Part shown: positions 7,989 to 17,079 of the stretch, piece after piece
Position numbering within the stretch: the stretch's first letter is position 1
Layout of the letters: every line of letters starts with the position of its first letter
DNA from: Novosphingobium sp. B1
Lineage (GTDB): Bacteria > Pseudomonadota > Alphaproteobacteria > Sphingomonadales > Sphingomonadaceae
Length of the DNA: 64,000 nt
Reading direction: 5' to 3'
Assembly (NCBI RefSeq): GCF_900176395.1
Contig: NZ_FWXL01000001.1
Location: 496,001-560,000 of the forward strand
Notes under the pieces: generated by a model
Told to the model about the DNA's origin: nothing
The model's database searches: none
Seen by the model: only the letters and a program-made list of their open reading frames with translations
Translations under genes and position numbers: made by a program

Positions 7989-9835
7989 CAGTCGATGCCC
8001 AGTTGCTTGAGATCGCGCACCGCGCCGCGTGCCGCGCTTGTCGTCATCGCCGCATAAGCCTTGAGCGCGGTCGAGATCTGGCGCGGCCGTGCCTGCGCAG
8101 GCTTCCACCCCTTGGCATCCTGCGCCGCGCGCCGATGCGAAAGCTCCTCGTCACTTACCGCCAGATGGATCGTGCGGTTGGGGATGTCGATCTCGATGAT
8201 GTCCCCATCCTCGACCAGACCGATCTCGCCGCCCTCGGCCGCTTCCGGCGAGGCATGGCCGATCGACAGGCCCGAAGTGCCGCCCGAGAAACGCCCGTCG
8301 GTCAACAAGGCGCAAGCAGCGCCAAGGCCCTTCGACTTGAGGTAGCTCGTTGGATAGAGCATTTCCTGCATGCCCGGGCCACCCTTTGGACCTTCGTAGC
8401 GGATCACCACAACGTCGCCCGCCACGACCTGCCCGGTCAGGATCGCCGTCACCGCTGCATCCTGGCTCTCATAGACCTTCGCCGGGCCCGAGAACTTGTG
8501 GATCTTCTCGTCCACGCCCGCCGTCTTCACGATGCAGCCATCGCGCGCGATGTTTCCATAGAGTACGGCAAGGCCGCCGTCCTTGCTGAAGGCATGGTCT
8601 GCCGAACGGATAACGCCGCTTTCGCGATCAAGGTCGAGTTCGGCCCAGCGGCGGTCCTGCGAGAACGCAACCTGCGTCGGCACGCCGCCCGGTGCAGCCT
8701 TGAAGAATTCCTGGACGCTCGGCGAATTGGTGCGCTTGATGTCCCAGCGATCCAGGGCCTCTGCCAGTGTACGACTGTGCACGGTGGGGAGATGCGTGTG
8801 GATCAGGCCTGCGCGGTCGAGTTCGCCCAGGATGGCATAGATGCCGCCAGCGCGGTGCACATCTTCCATGTGAACGTCGTTCTTGGCCGGAGCGACCTTC
8901 GACAGGCACGGCACACGGCGGCTCAACCGGTCGATGTCTGACATGGTGAAGTTGACACCAGCCTCGTGCGCGGCAGCCAGCAGGTGCAGCACGGTATTGG
9001 TCGAACCGCCCATCGCGATATCGAGGCACACCGCGTTCTCGAACGCATCGAAACTGGCGATCGAGCGCGGCAGCACGCTGGCATCGTCCTCTTCGTAGTA
9101 GCGCTTGCACAGGTCCACCGCGAGCCGCCCTGCTTCAAGGAACAGGCGCTTGCGATCGGCATGGGTCGCCAGGGTCGACCCATTGCCCGGCAGCGACAAG
9201 CCCAGAGCCTCGGTCAGGCAGTTCATCGAATTGGCGGTAAACATGCCCGAGCACGAACCGCAGGTCGGGCAGGCTGACCTTTCAACCGCGGCCACTTCCT
9301 CGTCGGTCATCGTGTCGTCGGCGGCTGCGACCATCGCGTCGACCAGATCGAGCGCATGTTCCTTGCCCTTGAGCACGACCTTGCCCGCTTCCATCGGCCC
9401 GCCCGAGACGAACACCACGGGAATGTTGATGCGCATCGCTGCCATCAGCATGCCCGGCGTGATCTTGTCACAGTTCGAGATGCAGACCATTGCGTCGGCG
9501 CAGTGGGCGTTCACCATGTACTCGACGCTATCGGCAATCAGGTCGCGGCTCGGCAGCGAATAGAGCATGCCATCGTGGCCCATGGCGATGCCGTCATCCA
9601 CCGCGATGGTATTGAATTCCTTGGCAACGCCGCCTGCAGCCTCGATCTCACGCGCAACCATCTGGCCCAGGTCCTTGAGGTGGACGTGACCCGGCACGAA
9701 CTGCGTGAACGAATTGACCACCGCGATGATCGGCTTGCCGAAATCCTCGTCCTTCATTCCCGTTGCGCGCCAAAGTCCGCGCGCGCCTGCCATGTTGCGG
9801 CCATGGGTGGTGGTGCGTGAACGATACGGCGGCAT
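7988..9835 (-). CDS. ilvD: Dihydroxy-acid dehydratase
   Basis: A 615-residue iron-sulfur dehydratase converting 2,3-dihydroxy-isovalerate or -methylvalerate to the 2-oxoacid in valine/isoleucine synthesis. Family signatures are clear: [12 protein letters not shown] and [20 protein letters not shown] carry the cluster cysteines, and the start motif [18 protein letters not shown] is canonical. Length matches the family exactly. The site TCCGGAG precedes the ATG. It is first in a tightly packed minus-strand group (ilvD, lipoprotein, nnr, methyltransferase). The 123-bp gap upstream is AT-richer than its surroundings and probably holds the promoter. Confidence 0.97.
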   Translation of the reverse strand: MPPYRSRTTTHGRNMAGARGLWRATGMKDEDFGKPIIAVVNSFTQFVPGHVHLKDLGQMVAREIEAAGGVAKEFNTIAVDDGIAMGHDGMLYSLPSRDLIADSVEYMVNAHCADAMVCISNCDKITPGMLMAAMRINIPVVFVSGGPMEAGKVVLKGKEHALDLVDAMVAAADDTMTDEEVAAVERSACPTCGSCSGMFTANSMNCLTEALGLSLPGNGSTLATHADRKRLFLEAGRLAVDLCKRYYEEDDASVLPRSIASFDAFENAVCLDIAMGGSTNTVLHLLAAAHEAGVNFTMSDIDRLSRRVPCLSKVAPAKNDVHMEDVHRAGGIYAILGELDRAGLIHTHLPTVHSRTLAEALDRWDIKRTNSPSVQEFFKAAPGGVPTQVAFSQDRRWAELDLDRESGVIRSADHAFSKDGGLAVLYGNIARDGCIVKTAGVDEKIHKFSGPAKVYESQDAAVTAILTGQVVAGDVVVIRYEGPKGGPGMQEMLYPTSYLKSKGLGAACALLTDGRFSGGTSGLSIGHASPEAAEGGEIGLVEDGDIIEIDIPNRTIHLAVSDEELSHRRAAQDAKGWKPAQARPRQISTALKAYAAMTTSAARGAVRDLKQLGID

Positions 9836-9958
9836 TGTGCGAACTCCGGACAGGGAATCAGTTTTTATGAGCGACTTGGGATCGTTCCCTAGCCCACGGA
9901 ATCAGCCGCTGTCGAAAGTATTAATTACAACTATGTCAGCCAATAAGCCGCAGATTTC

Positions 9959-10681
9959 CTAGCTGATTGCAACCGCAACCTGATTGGCAATCCGCGCCAG
10001 GCGCTCTGCCCATTCGGCCTGGCCTTCAGCATGGCCGATCAGGTCCTGACGCACCTCGATGCCGACATAAGGCCGCCCATCGGCCTCGGCATGGCGGTTC
10101 ATCGTCGCGTTCAGCAGCCTGCCCGAATAGGGCAGCTGATCCCCGACGCACAGCCCCTCGGCTTCCAGCAGCGGAATGGCAATCCGCGCGGCGCGCCCGT
10201 CCTCGTTGTAGAGCACGCCAACGTGCCATGGCCGGGGCTCGTCGCTCGATGCCAGTTGCGGCGTGAAGCTGTGCAAGGACAGGATCAGGGCCTGCGGCAC
10301 ATCGGCCAGAAGCTCAGCCAACGCGTCATGATAAGGCCGGAAAAACCTCGCCAGCCGCGCCTCATGTCCCGCTTGATCGAGCGCATTGCCGGGGATTGCA
10401 TGGCCATCGCTGGCGATCGGCACCACAGTCGGCAGATGTTCCTCGCGGTTGAAATCGCACACCAGACGGCTGACCCCGCCCTGAAAGGCGGCAATTCCGG
10501 TCCTTCGCGCCATCAGCGCGCCGACTTCCGCCACGCCGATGTCAACCGCGATATGCTCGTTCAACAGTTCGGGAGCTATGCCGAGATCGATATCGTCAGG
10601 CACGCGATTGGAAGCATGGTCCGACACAACAAGGATGCCGCCAAACCGAGGCTCGCCAAGAATGGTGTAAGCTTCGCTCAC
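9959..10681 (-). CDS. N-formylglutamate amidohydrolase family protein
   Basis: A 240-residue zinc hydrolase-like protein of the HutG/N-formylglutamate amidohydrolase family. It has VVSDHASNRVP near the N-terminus, DIGVAEVGALMAR, DFNRE and LSLHSFTP, the segments carrying the predicted metal and substrate contacts. A GTG start at 10681 is preferred: it overlaps the ispE stop as GTGA, has a GGCGGGGGCG run just upstream, and begins right before the conserved domain. An upstream ATG at 10708 lies inside ispE. Members act on N-formylglutamate in histidine breakdown or on other N-acyl amino acids; no other hut genes are near, so the substrate is open. Confidence 0.85.
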   Translation of the reverse strand: MSEAYTILGEPRFGGILVVSDHASNRVPDDIDLGIAPELLNEHIAVDIGVAEVGALMARRTGIAAFQGGVSRLVCDFNREEHLPTVVPIASDGHAIPGNALDQAGHEARLARFFRPYHDALAELLADVPQALILSLHSFTPQLASSDEPRPWHVGVLYNEDGRAARIAIPLLEAEGLCVGDQLPYSGRLLNATMNRHAEADGRPYVGIEVRQDLIGHAEGQAEWAERLARIANQVAVAIS

Positions 10682-11481
10682 CGCAACGCCCCCGCCAGAG
10701 ACCACCATCCAGCACGCATCGCTGCCTGCGCCGCATCCCTCCGGTCTGCCGTGTCGTAAAGCGCAAAACACGTCGCGCCAGAGCCTGACATCCGCGTCAA
10801 CCACGCGCCAGTTCGAGCCAGAGCCGCCAGCACATCGCCGATTTCCGGCACCAGCGTCAGCGCCGGCGCTTCGAGATCATTGCGCCCGCCCAAAGTCATC
10901 TGCCGCAGGTTCTCACCTTCCAGCGCCCCGCGATCAACACCATCCCAAGCCTTGAACACCGGCCCTGTGGCGAGCGGAATGCGCGGGTTGACCAGCAGCA
11001 CCGGCGTGCCTGCCAGCTCGTTGGCAATCGGCTCGAGCTCAGTCCCGGTCCCGCGCCCGATGCAGGCCACGCTTTCGACGCAAGCCGGCACGTCGGCCCC
11101 CAGCTTCGCCGCCCGCGCATGCCAGTCCTCCGGCAAGCCATGGCTGTCGTGAACCATCCGGAAGATCGCCCCGGCATCGGCCGAACCACCACCCAGCCCC
11201 GCCGCCACCGGCAGGTTCTTCTCCAGCGTTACCGCCCAACCCGCGCCATGCGGCAACGAATGCAGGGCCTTGGCCACGATATTTCCGAACGGATCGTCCA
11301 GCGCCCCGCCAAACTCCCCAACGACCCGTAGCGAATCCGCCTGCGCGGTCGACGCGCTTAGCTCATCCCCCGCATCCACGAAGGCAAACAGCGTCTCAAG
11401 TTCATGATACCCATCATCGCGCCGCCGCCGCACGTGCAGCGCCAGATTGATCTTGGCGTATGCCGTCTCTCGCAAGGTCAT
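10678..11481 (-). CDS. ispE: 4-diphosphocytidyl-2-C-methyl-D-erythritol kinase
   Basis: A 267-residue GHMP kinase of the MEP isoprenoid pathway that phosphorylates CDP-methylerythritol. The ATP-binding glycine motif PVAAGLGGGSADAG lies near residues 91-104, the N-terminal AKINLAL segment is diagnostic, and MSGSGATCFALY closes the active site. The start at 11481 is set by an AGGGAAGG site and by the TLRETAYAKINL opening; the longer frame upstream has no family similarity. It is located between ETF-QO and the amidohydrolase on the same strand with short or overlapping junctions, suggesting one transcript. Confidence 0.94.
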   Translation of the reverse strand: MTLRETAYAKINLALHVRRRRDDGYHELETLFAFVDAGDELSASTAQADSLRVVGEFGGALDDPFGNIVAKALHSLPHGAGWAVTLEKNLPVAAGLGGGSADAGAIFRMVHDSHGLPEDWHARAAKLGADVPACVESVACIGRGTGTELEPIANELAGTPVLLVNPRIPLATGPVFKAWDGVDRGALEGENLRQMTLGGRNDLEAPALTLVPEIGDVLAALARTGAWLTRMSGSGATCFALYDTADRRDAAQAAMRAGWWSLAGALR

Positions 11482-11549
11482 GTCCTTCCCTGAAACGGAA
11501 GAAGCGCCGGAGCAAGCCCAGCGCTTCCTGAAATCCGTGTCCGACCGAA

Positions 11550-13199
11550 TTACATATTCGGATAATTCGGCCCGCCCCCGCCTTCCGGCGTGACCCATTC
11601 GATGTTCTGGGTCATGTCCTTGATGTCGCAGGTCTTGCAGTGGACGCAGTTCTGGGCGTTGATCTGCAGGCGCGGGTTGCCTTCTTCCACGCCGACGTAC
11701 TCATAGACGCCTGCCGGACAGTAGCGCTGCTCGGGGCCTGCATAGAGCGGCAGGTTGATCCGCGTCGGCACCGTTGGGTCCTTCAGCACGAGGTGGCTCG
11801 GCTGGTCTTCCTCGTGGTTGGTGTACGAGAACGAGACGCTGGTCAGGCGGTCAAACGTGATCACGCCATCGGGCTTCGGGTACGCAATCGGCTTGTAAAG
11901 GTCAGCGCGCTGCGTAGCCTCGCTGTCGCGGTGGTGCTTCATCGGCTTCCAGATGCCGAAGCCGCCGATGGTGCGCAGCCACATGTCCGCACCGGCCAGT
12001 ACCGTGCCCAGCTCGCCGCCGAACTTGGCAACCAGCGGCTGCGCATTCTGGACCTTCTTGAGTTCCTTGGCGATCCAGCTTTCGCGCACGGCCGTATCGT
12101 ACTCGACCATGTCGTCCTTCGTGCGGCCTGCCGCCATTGCCGAGGCGATGGACTCGGCGGCCAGCATCCCGCTCTTCATCGCGGTATGGCTGCCCTTGAT
12201 GCGCGGCACGTTGACGAAGCCCGCCGAGCAGCCGATCAGCGCACCACCGGGGAAGGACAGGCGCGGCACCGACTGCCAGCCACCTTCGTTGATCGCGCGC
12301 GCGCCGTAGGACACGCGCCGCCCGCCTTCGAGGATCGCGCGGATTTCCGGGTGCTGCTTCCAGCGCTGGAATTCCTCGAACGGATAGACGTAAGGGTTCG
12401 CGTAATCGAGCGCAGTGACGAAGCCCAGCGCCACCTGATTGTTGGCCTGATGGTACAGGAACCCGCCGCCCCACGAATTCGATTCCGACAGCGGCCAGCC
12501 CTGCGTGTGGATCACGCGGCCCGGAACGTGCTTTTCGGGATCGATGTCCCACAGTTCCTTGATGCCGATGCCATAGACCTGCGGCTCGCAATCGCGCTCG
12601 AGATCGAAGTGCGCCTTGAGCCGCTTGGTGAGGTGCCCGCGCGCGCCTTCGGCGAACAGCGTGTACTTGGCGTGGAGTTCCATCCCGGGCTGGTAATCAG
12701 GCTTCTTCGAGCCGTCCTTGGCAATGCCCATGTCGCCGGTGGCGACACCCATCACCGCGCCGTTCTCGTCGAACAGGATTTCCGCCGCCGGGAAGCCGGG
12801 GAAGATCTCGACGCCCAGTTCCATCGCCTGTTCGGAAAGCCAGCGGCACAGGTTGCCAAGGCTGCCGGTGTAGTTGCCATCGTTCGACATGAACGGAGGC
12901 ATCGGCCAGTGCGGGATCGAAGTCTTGCCGCCCTTCGACAGCACCCAGTGCCAGTTGTCGGTCACCGGCACTTCGGCCATCGGGCAACCCTGTTCACGCC
13001 ATTCGGGCAGGAGCTCGTCCAGCGCCTTGGGATCAACCACCGCGCCCGAAAGGATGTGCGCGCCGATTTCCGAACCCTTTTCCAGAATGCAGACCGAGAT
13101 TTCCGGGTTCACCTGCTTCAGCCGGATCGAGGCAGCCAGGCCCGCAGGTCCTCCGCCAACGATGACGACGTCATACGGCATCGATTCCCGTTCGCTCAT
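11550..13199 (-). CDS. Electron transfer flavoprotein-ubiquinone oxidoreductase
   Basis: A 549-residue inner-membrane-associated flavoprotein passing electrons from ETF to ubiquinone during fatty- and amino-acid oxidation. The N-terminal FAD motif is VVIVGGGPAGLAASI. The C-terminal ferredoxin-like domain has a [4Fe-4S] ligand set in RYCPAGVYEY and NCVHCKTCDIKD. Length matches bacterial ETF-QO. The ATG at 13199 follows a GGGAG site and precedes a second in-frame ATG six codons on. It is divergent from the UDG-like gene, whose TTG start is 110 bp away, so the two promoters share this gap. Confidence 0.96.
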   Translation of the reverse strand: MSERESMPYDVVIVGGGPAGLAASIRLKQVNPEISVCILEKGSEIGAHILSGAVVDPKALDELLPEWREQGCPMAEVPVTDNWHWVLSKGGKTSIPHWPMPPFMSNDGNYTGSLGNLCRWLSEQAMELGVEIFPGFPAAEILFDENGAVMGVATGDMGIAKDGSKKPDYQPGMELHAKYTLFAEGARGHLTKRLKAHFDLERDCEPQVYGIGIKELWDIDPEKHVPGRVIHTQGWPLSESNSWGGGFLYHQANNQVALGFVTALDYANPYVYPFEEFQRWKQHPEIRAILEGGRRVSYGARAINEGGWQSVPRLSFPGGALIGCSAGFVNVPRIKGSHTAMKSGMLAAESIASAMAAGRTKDDMVEYDTAVRESWIAKELKKVQNAQPLVAKFGGELGTVLAGADMWLRTIGGFGIWKPMKHHRDSEATQRADLYKPIAYPKPDGVITFDRLTSVSFSYTNHEEDQPSHLVLKDPTVPTRINLPLYAGPEQRYCPAGVYEYVGVEEGNPRLQINAQNCVHCKTCDIKDMTQNIEWVTPEGGGGPNYPNM

Positions 13200-13309
13200 G
13201 CCCCGATATCTCCCGACTGCTGCTAAACGCACGATTGAATTTCGAATGTGCCTTGAAAGAGGCCACTGGCAAGGTCAAGACCGCAAATTGGACTGGAAGG
13301 GAAGACAGC

Positions 13310-14089
13310 TTGCCCGATATCGCTAACGCGGAAAACCAACACTGGCGCGATGCCGTTACGGCTGCGCTCGATTGGTGGCGCGATGCGGGCGTGGACCATG
13401 CCTTTGTCGATGCCCCGCAAGACTGGCTGGCAGAAGCCCGCAAGCCCAAGGATGCAGCGCAGCCTGCGCCCATGAAGCCATTGCGTGAACTCGTGGCAGA
13501 GCGCGATGATTCGCCCAAGGTCGCCAAGGTTGGTGCGAAAACGGATTGGCCGCAGACGCTTGAAGCCTTCGTGCCGTGGTGGCTTGCCGAACCTGCGCTG
13601 GCCCCCGCAGGCCTCATGCGTCTGCCTCCGGTCGGCGCGCAAGGCGCGGACCTGATGATCCTTGCTCCGATGCCGTCGGCCGACGATGGCGACGCCCTTC
13701 TATCCGGACGTGCCGGCAGATTGCTCGATGCGATGCTGGCGGCGTTTGGCCTGGACCGCTCCTCAACCTATCTCGCCTCGGCAGTGCCGGCGCACGTGCC
13801 GATGGCCGATTGGCAACTCCTGAAGGAGTCGGGTCTGGGCGATGTTCTGCTTCACCACATTGCGCTGGCCGCACCCAAACGGCTGCTGATCCTGGGCGCG
13901 TCGGGCATTTCGGCGCTTCTCGGCAACGACCCGCCGAATTTGGCTCAAAGTTTACGGGCAATTAATCAAGAAGGGCCACCAATCCCCGCGCTGCCGGCGT
14001 GGGATCTCGAAGCCATGCTGCAGCGCCCTGCCCTCAAGGCAGGCTTCTGGAGCCGCTGGCTCGACTGGACGGGGACCGAAACGATTTGA
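13310..14089 (+). CDS. Uracil-DNA glycosylase superfamily protein, catalytic motifs degraded
   Basis: A 259-residue protein with the family 4/5 UDG scaffold: a DLMILAPMPSADDGDALLSG segment aligns with the usual GExPG...G loop, GRAGRLLDAMLAAFGLDR is the conserved helix, and LLILGASGISALLG is the following strand. Key residues are missing. The GExPG loop reads APMPS, the C-terminal HP motif reads WDLEAMLQRP, and from this start there is no cysteine at all, so the [4Fe-4S] cluster of family 4/5 enzymes cannot form. The TTG start at 13310 has a strong GGAAGGGAAG site; another TTG at 13235 opens the same frame 25 codons earlier. It is coupled to the transglycosylase gene (TTGA overlap). It may be a non-enzymatic or altered DNA-binding relative. 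Confidence 0.75.
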   Translation: MPDIANAENQHWRDAVTAALDWWRDAGVDHAFVDAPQDWLAEARKPKDAAQPAPMKPLRELVAERDDSPKVAKVGAKTDWPQTLEAFVPWWLAEPALAPAGLMRLPPVGAQGADLMILAPMPSADDGDALLSGRAGRLLDAMLAAFGLDRSSTYLASAVPAHVPMADWQLLKESGLGDVLLHHIALAAPKRLLILGASGISALLGNDPPNLAQSLRAINQEGPPIPALPAWDLEAMLQRPALKAGFWSRWLDWTGTETI

Positions 14090-15861
14090 AGCTGGCTCGC
14101 GCCAAGACGTTCACGCTGCTCGCGCTTGCGACTTCGTGTGCCGCCATCTCCGCTGTTCCGGCCCATGCCAACAGCGCAGCGGTCGATTATTTTCGCGGCC
14201 GTGCGGATCGGACTGCCGTCCCCTCGCTGCTCAGCGCTGACGACCGCTCCTATTACAAGAGCCTGTTTTCCGCGATCGAGCGTGAAGACTGGCTACAGGT
14301 CCAGTCTTTGCTCGCCCAACGCACCGATGGTCCGCTCCATACTGTGGCCCGCGCGCAGTACATGCTGGCGGCAAACTCGCCCAAGGCCGAACTCGCGCCC
14401 CTTACCGAAGTTCTGACCAAGGCGCCGGACCTGCCGTGGGCCGAGCAACTGGGCCGCCTCGCGGTGAAGCGTGGCGCCACCGAAATTCCCGCCCTGCCAC
14501 AGGCACAGCGTCTGGTCAGCCTTCCCAACGTCTCGAAGCGCATCCGCCCCCGCTCGATTGACGATGGCACGATGCCCGCTTCGGTCGCCGCCGCGATCCA
14601 GGACCGGATCAAGTTTGACGACCCGGTCGGTGCACGCGTCCTGCTCGATGGTGTCGATGCAACGCTCTCGCCCGATGCGCGCGCCGAATGGCGGCAGAAG
14701 GTGGGCTGGGCCTTCTACATCGAGAATGACGACGCCACCGCACGCGCTCTCTCGCTGACCGCAGCCGATGGCTCCGGCCCATGGGTCTCCGAAGCCTATT
14801 GGACCGCTGGTCTTGCCAGCTGGCGCCTTGGCGATTGCCTCGCTGCAGCCGACTCGTTCGAAAAGACCGCCGGCTCGGCCCAGAACGACGAACTCGCCTC
14901 TGCCGCGCACTATTGGGCAAGCCGCGCCTGGCTGCGTTGCCGCAAGCCCGAAAAGGTCTCTGCTTCCCTGCGAAATGCCGCCCGTTTCCGCGAGACGCTC
15001 TACGGCATGATGGCATCCGAAGCGCTGGGCATGCGCGAGAGCGCTCCGCCGATTGCGCCGGATTTCTCGCAGAACGACTGGCAACAGTTGCGCGACGTTC
15101 CCAACATCCGCACGGCCGTCCAGCTTGCCGAAATCGGCGAGGATGGTCTTGCCGACGAAATCCTGCGCCATCAGGCTCGCATTGGCGCTCCGGGCCAATA
15201 TGCCCCGCTCTCGCGCCTCGCCCGCGACCTTGGCCTTCCATCCACGCAACTGTGGATGGCCTACAATGCTCCCGCAGGCGCTCGGCCCGATGAAGCCGCG
15301 CGTTTCCCGGCGCCGAAATGGACCCCGGCCACCGGTTGGAAGGTCGACCCTGCGCTGCTCTTTGCCCATTCACTGCAGGAATCGAATTTCCGCACCGCTG
15401 TTACCAGCCCGGCAGGCGCCAAGGGCCTGATGCAGGTCCGCCCGGGTACTGCCAGGGACATGGCCCGCGTCGAACCGCAGATGGCCGGACGCGACCGCCA
15501 GCTTGACCTGCCCGACGTCAACCTCGCCTTCGGCCAGCAATATCTGCAGCAATTGCGCGATTCCGACGCGACGCAGGGCCTCCTGCCCAAGGTCATGGCC
15601 GCCTACAACGCCGGCCCCCTGCCAATCAGTCGCTGGAACAGTGAAATCCGTGGCGGCAACGATCCTTTGCTCTGGATGGAATCGATCCCGTACTGGGAGA
15701 CCCGCGGCTACGTTTCGATCGTCATGCGCAATTACTGGATGTACGAGAAGCAGGCCGGCGGCCCGTCCGAAAGCCGCATGGGCCTCGTCCAGGGCATGTG
15801 GCCCAAGTTCCCCGGCCTGTCCGGCGCAGAGAATGTCAGGATCGCATCGCGTGGCAATTGA
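14086..15861 (+). CDS. Soluble lytic murein transglycosylase (SLT family)
   Basis: A 591-residue exported protein. It begins with a signal peptide (TFTLLALATSCAAISAVPAHA), continues as a long alpha-helical repeat superstructure resembling the Slt70 doughnut, and ends in a catalytic SLT domain from about residue 415. The catalytic Glu432 lies in HSLQESNF, followed by SPAGAKGLMQVRPGTA and AAYNAGP, the usual lysozyme-like motifs. It cleaves peptidoglycan with 1,6-anhydro product formation in the periplasm. The TTG start at 14086 overlaps the upstream TGA as TTGA and opens directly into the signal peptide. It overlaps moaB by 11 nt at its 3' end. Confidence 0.92.
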   Translation: MKLARAKTFTLLALATSCAAISAVPAHANSAAVDYFRGRADRTAVPSLLSADDRSYYKSLFSAIEREDWLQVQSLLAQRTDGPLHTVARAQYMLAANSPKAELAPLTEVLTKAPDLPWAEQLGRLAVKRGATEIPALPQAQRLVSLPNVSKRIRPRSIDDGTMPASVAAAIQDRIKFDDPVGARVLLDGVDATLSPDARAEWRQKVGWAFYIENDDATARALSLTAADGSGPWVSEAYWTAGLASWRLGDCLAAADSFEKTAGSAQNDELASAAHYWASRAWLRCRKPEKVSASLRNAARFRETLYGMMASEALGMRESAPPIAPDFSQNDWQQLRDVPNIRTAVQLAEIGEDGLADEILRHQARIGAPGQYAPLSRLARDLGLPSTQLWMAYNAPAGARPDEAARFPAPKWTPATGWKVDPALLFAHSLQESNFRTAVTSPAGAKGLMQVRPGTARDMARVEPQMAGRDRQLDLPDVNLAFGQQYLQQLRDSDATQGLLPKVMAAYNAGPLPISRWNSEIRGGNDPLLWMESIPYWETRGYVSIVMRNYWMYEKQAGGPSESRMGLVQGMWPKFPGLSGAENVRIASRGN

Positions 15862-16378
15862 TACTTCGCGCGAATTCAAGCCGATCAACATTGCCCTGCT
15901 CACCGTCTCCGACACGCGCGGCCCGGCTGAGGATACATCGGGCGACATTCTTGCCGAACGCATCAAGACCAAGGGGCACAAGCTCGCCGCTCGCGCCATG
16001 GAAAAGGACGATGCCGACCGCATCGCCAGCCGTCTCAACAATTGGATCGATGATCGCAGCGTCGACGCCGTCGTCATCACCGGCGGCACCGGCCTCACCG
16101 GGCGCGACGTGACCCCCGAAGCGCTGGACCGCGTCAAGACGCGCGATATTCCCGGCTTTGGCGAGTTGTTCCGCTGGCTTTCCTACAAGACCATCGGCAC
16201 GAGCACGATCCAGTCTCGCGCCTGCGCCGTGGTCGCGCGGGGCACCTACATCTTCGCCCTGCCCGGCTCCAACGGCGCGGTGAAAGATGGTTGGGACGGC
16301 ATCCTCAGCGAACAGCTCGACAGCCGCAATCGCCCATGCAACTTCGTGGAATTGATGCCGAGGCTGCTAGAAAAGTAG
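15851..16378 (+). CDS. moaB: Molybdenum cofactor biosynthesis protein B
   Basis: A 175-residue MoaB/Mog-fold protein that binds or adenylylates molybdopterin. Motifs include LLTVSDTRGPAEDTSGD near the N-terminus, VVITGGTGLTGRDVTPEA, and ALPGSNGAVKDGWDGILSEQLD at the C-terminus. The GTG start at 15851 has an AGGA site about ten bases upstream and lies inside the last codons of the transglycosylase; an open frame extends far upstream but is out of frame with known protein. No other moa/moe genes are in the window, so its placement here follows operon fusion rather than pathway. Confidence 0.93.
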   Translation: MAIDTSREFKPINIALLTVSDTRGPAEDTSGDILAERIKTKGHKLAARAMEKDDADRIASRLNNWIDDRSVDAVVITGGTGLTGRDVTPEALDRVKTRDIPGFGELFRWLSYKTIGTSTIQSRACAVVARGTYIFALPGSNGAVKDGWDGILSEQLDSRNRPCNFVELMPRLLEK

Positions 16379-16404
16379 GCCCACGCACGGTTACTTGCCG
16401 CTTC

Positions 16405-16419
16405 GTTCCACTTATGTTC
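16405..16419 (+). promoter_or_regulatory. LexA (SOS) box, perfect GTTC-N7-GTTC
   Basis: The sequence GTTCCACTTATGTTC matches all eight conserved positions of the alphaproteobacterial LexA operator. It lies 10 nt before the ATG of the truncated radical-SAM frame at 16430 and next to a TCTAAT element that could serve as a -10, the position expected for LexA repression. The intact radical-SAM gene at 17080 has no such box in its own upstream region. Confidence 0.75.
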
Positions 16420-16429
16420 TAATGCTGTC

Positions 16430-16630
16430 ATGGCATTCCGTGGCAGAGGCGCGCAATCTTCAAATGTCCCGATTCGCTTCGGCCTCGCCACGCGCGAGGC
16501 TGATGGATACTGTCTTGACGCGCCCGAGGACATCGACGATCGCGGCCCTAGATCGCACACTACCGCCATCGAAGAACGCGCCCGCTCGATCTTCAGCTTC
16601 AACCGCTCACCCGGCATTCCGTGCGAGTTT
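16430..16630 (+). pseudogene. 5' remnant of a PA0069-type radical SAM gene
   Basis: The first ~66 codons read as the N-terminus of the same family as the intact gene at 17080: RGRGA, then RF-L-xRE-xDG-xxLDA, then TT, then SI-SFN-xSP-xIP, in the same order and spacing. Similarity stops just before the CxxxCxxC radical-SAM cluster motif should begin. Beyond ~16630 the frame stays open to 17086, but only as the antisense of the secreted-protein gene at 16640-17035. The two N-termini share only roughly half their residues, so this is not a recent duplication; it is a decayed or truncated older paralogue still carrying a LexA box. A functional short peptide cannot be excluded. Confidence 0.6.
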
Positions 16631-16639
16631 GCGGCGGCT

Positions 16640-17035
16640 CTATCGCTTCTGAACGTTGACGAGTTTTTCGATCAGAACCGTGCGAGTGCCATCGCCAAGG
16701 TATCGCTTCGCACGCTGCTGAGCACTTACGCGACCATAAAGCCGGACGCTAAATTCCCCCGACACTGGTTCAGCTTTGTGCCAGTTGGCCACTCGCCTGG
16801 CTTGCGCGTCAAGCTGCTCGCAGCTCTGCCCGAGGCATTCGATGGAAGCTCCATCCTCGATGTCAACGAGCTTTCCATCTTCCGCTCGGCAACGATCGAA
16901 CCGACTGCTTTCGAAATTCGAGAACCAATCGCAAACCAGGAGCTGCCTCTGACCGTAAGTCACACTCTTATGCGTGATACCGGCTCCGGCCTGCGGAACG
17001 GCTGTTGCCATAGAGAGCGCGAAGATCGACCACAT
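16640..17035 (-). CDS. Small secreted protein of unknown function
   Basis: A 131-residue frame with a short hydrophobic signal-like start (MWSIFALSMATAVPQAGA) and a mature part with two cysteines near residues 67 and 71. The C-terminal SGEFSVRLYGRVSAQQR...YLGDGTRTVLIEKLVNVQKR has the alternating pattern of a beta-sheet domain. This makes it a more credible protein than the plus-strand frame it overlaps. I do not recognise the family with confidence. The ribosome site is weak. A GTTGAC-N14-GTCAAC inverted repeat (17036-17061) lies directly before the start. It lies antisense between a radical-SAM remnant and the intact paralogue, suggesting that it came in with the event that broke the locus. 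Confidence 0.55.
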   Translation of the reverse strand: MWSIFALSMATAVPQAGAGITHKSVTYGQRQLLVCDWFSNFESSRFDRCRAEDGKLVDIEDGASIECLGQSCEQLDAQARRVANWHKAEPVSGEFSVRLYGRVSAQQRAKRYLGDGTRTVLIEKLVNVQKR

Positions 17036-17079
17036 GTTGACAGCTTATCGGTGCCGTCAACCGGTGCAATGGTATTTGC

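Noticed and set aside
11640..13226. 528-codon open frame on the plus strand
   Set aside because: Antisense to ETF-ubiquinone oxidoreductase; same GC effect, no recognisable domain.
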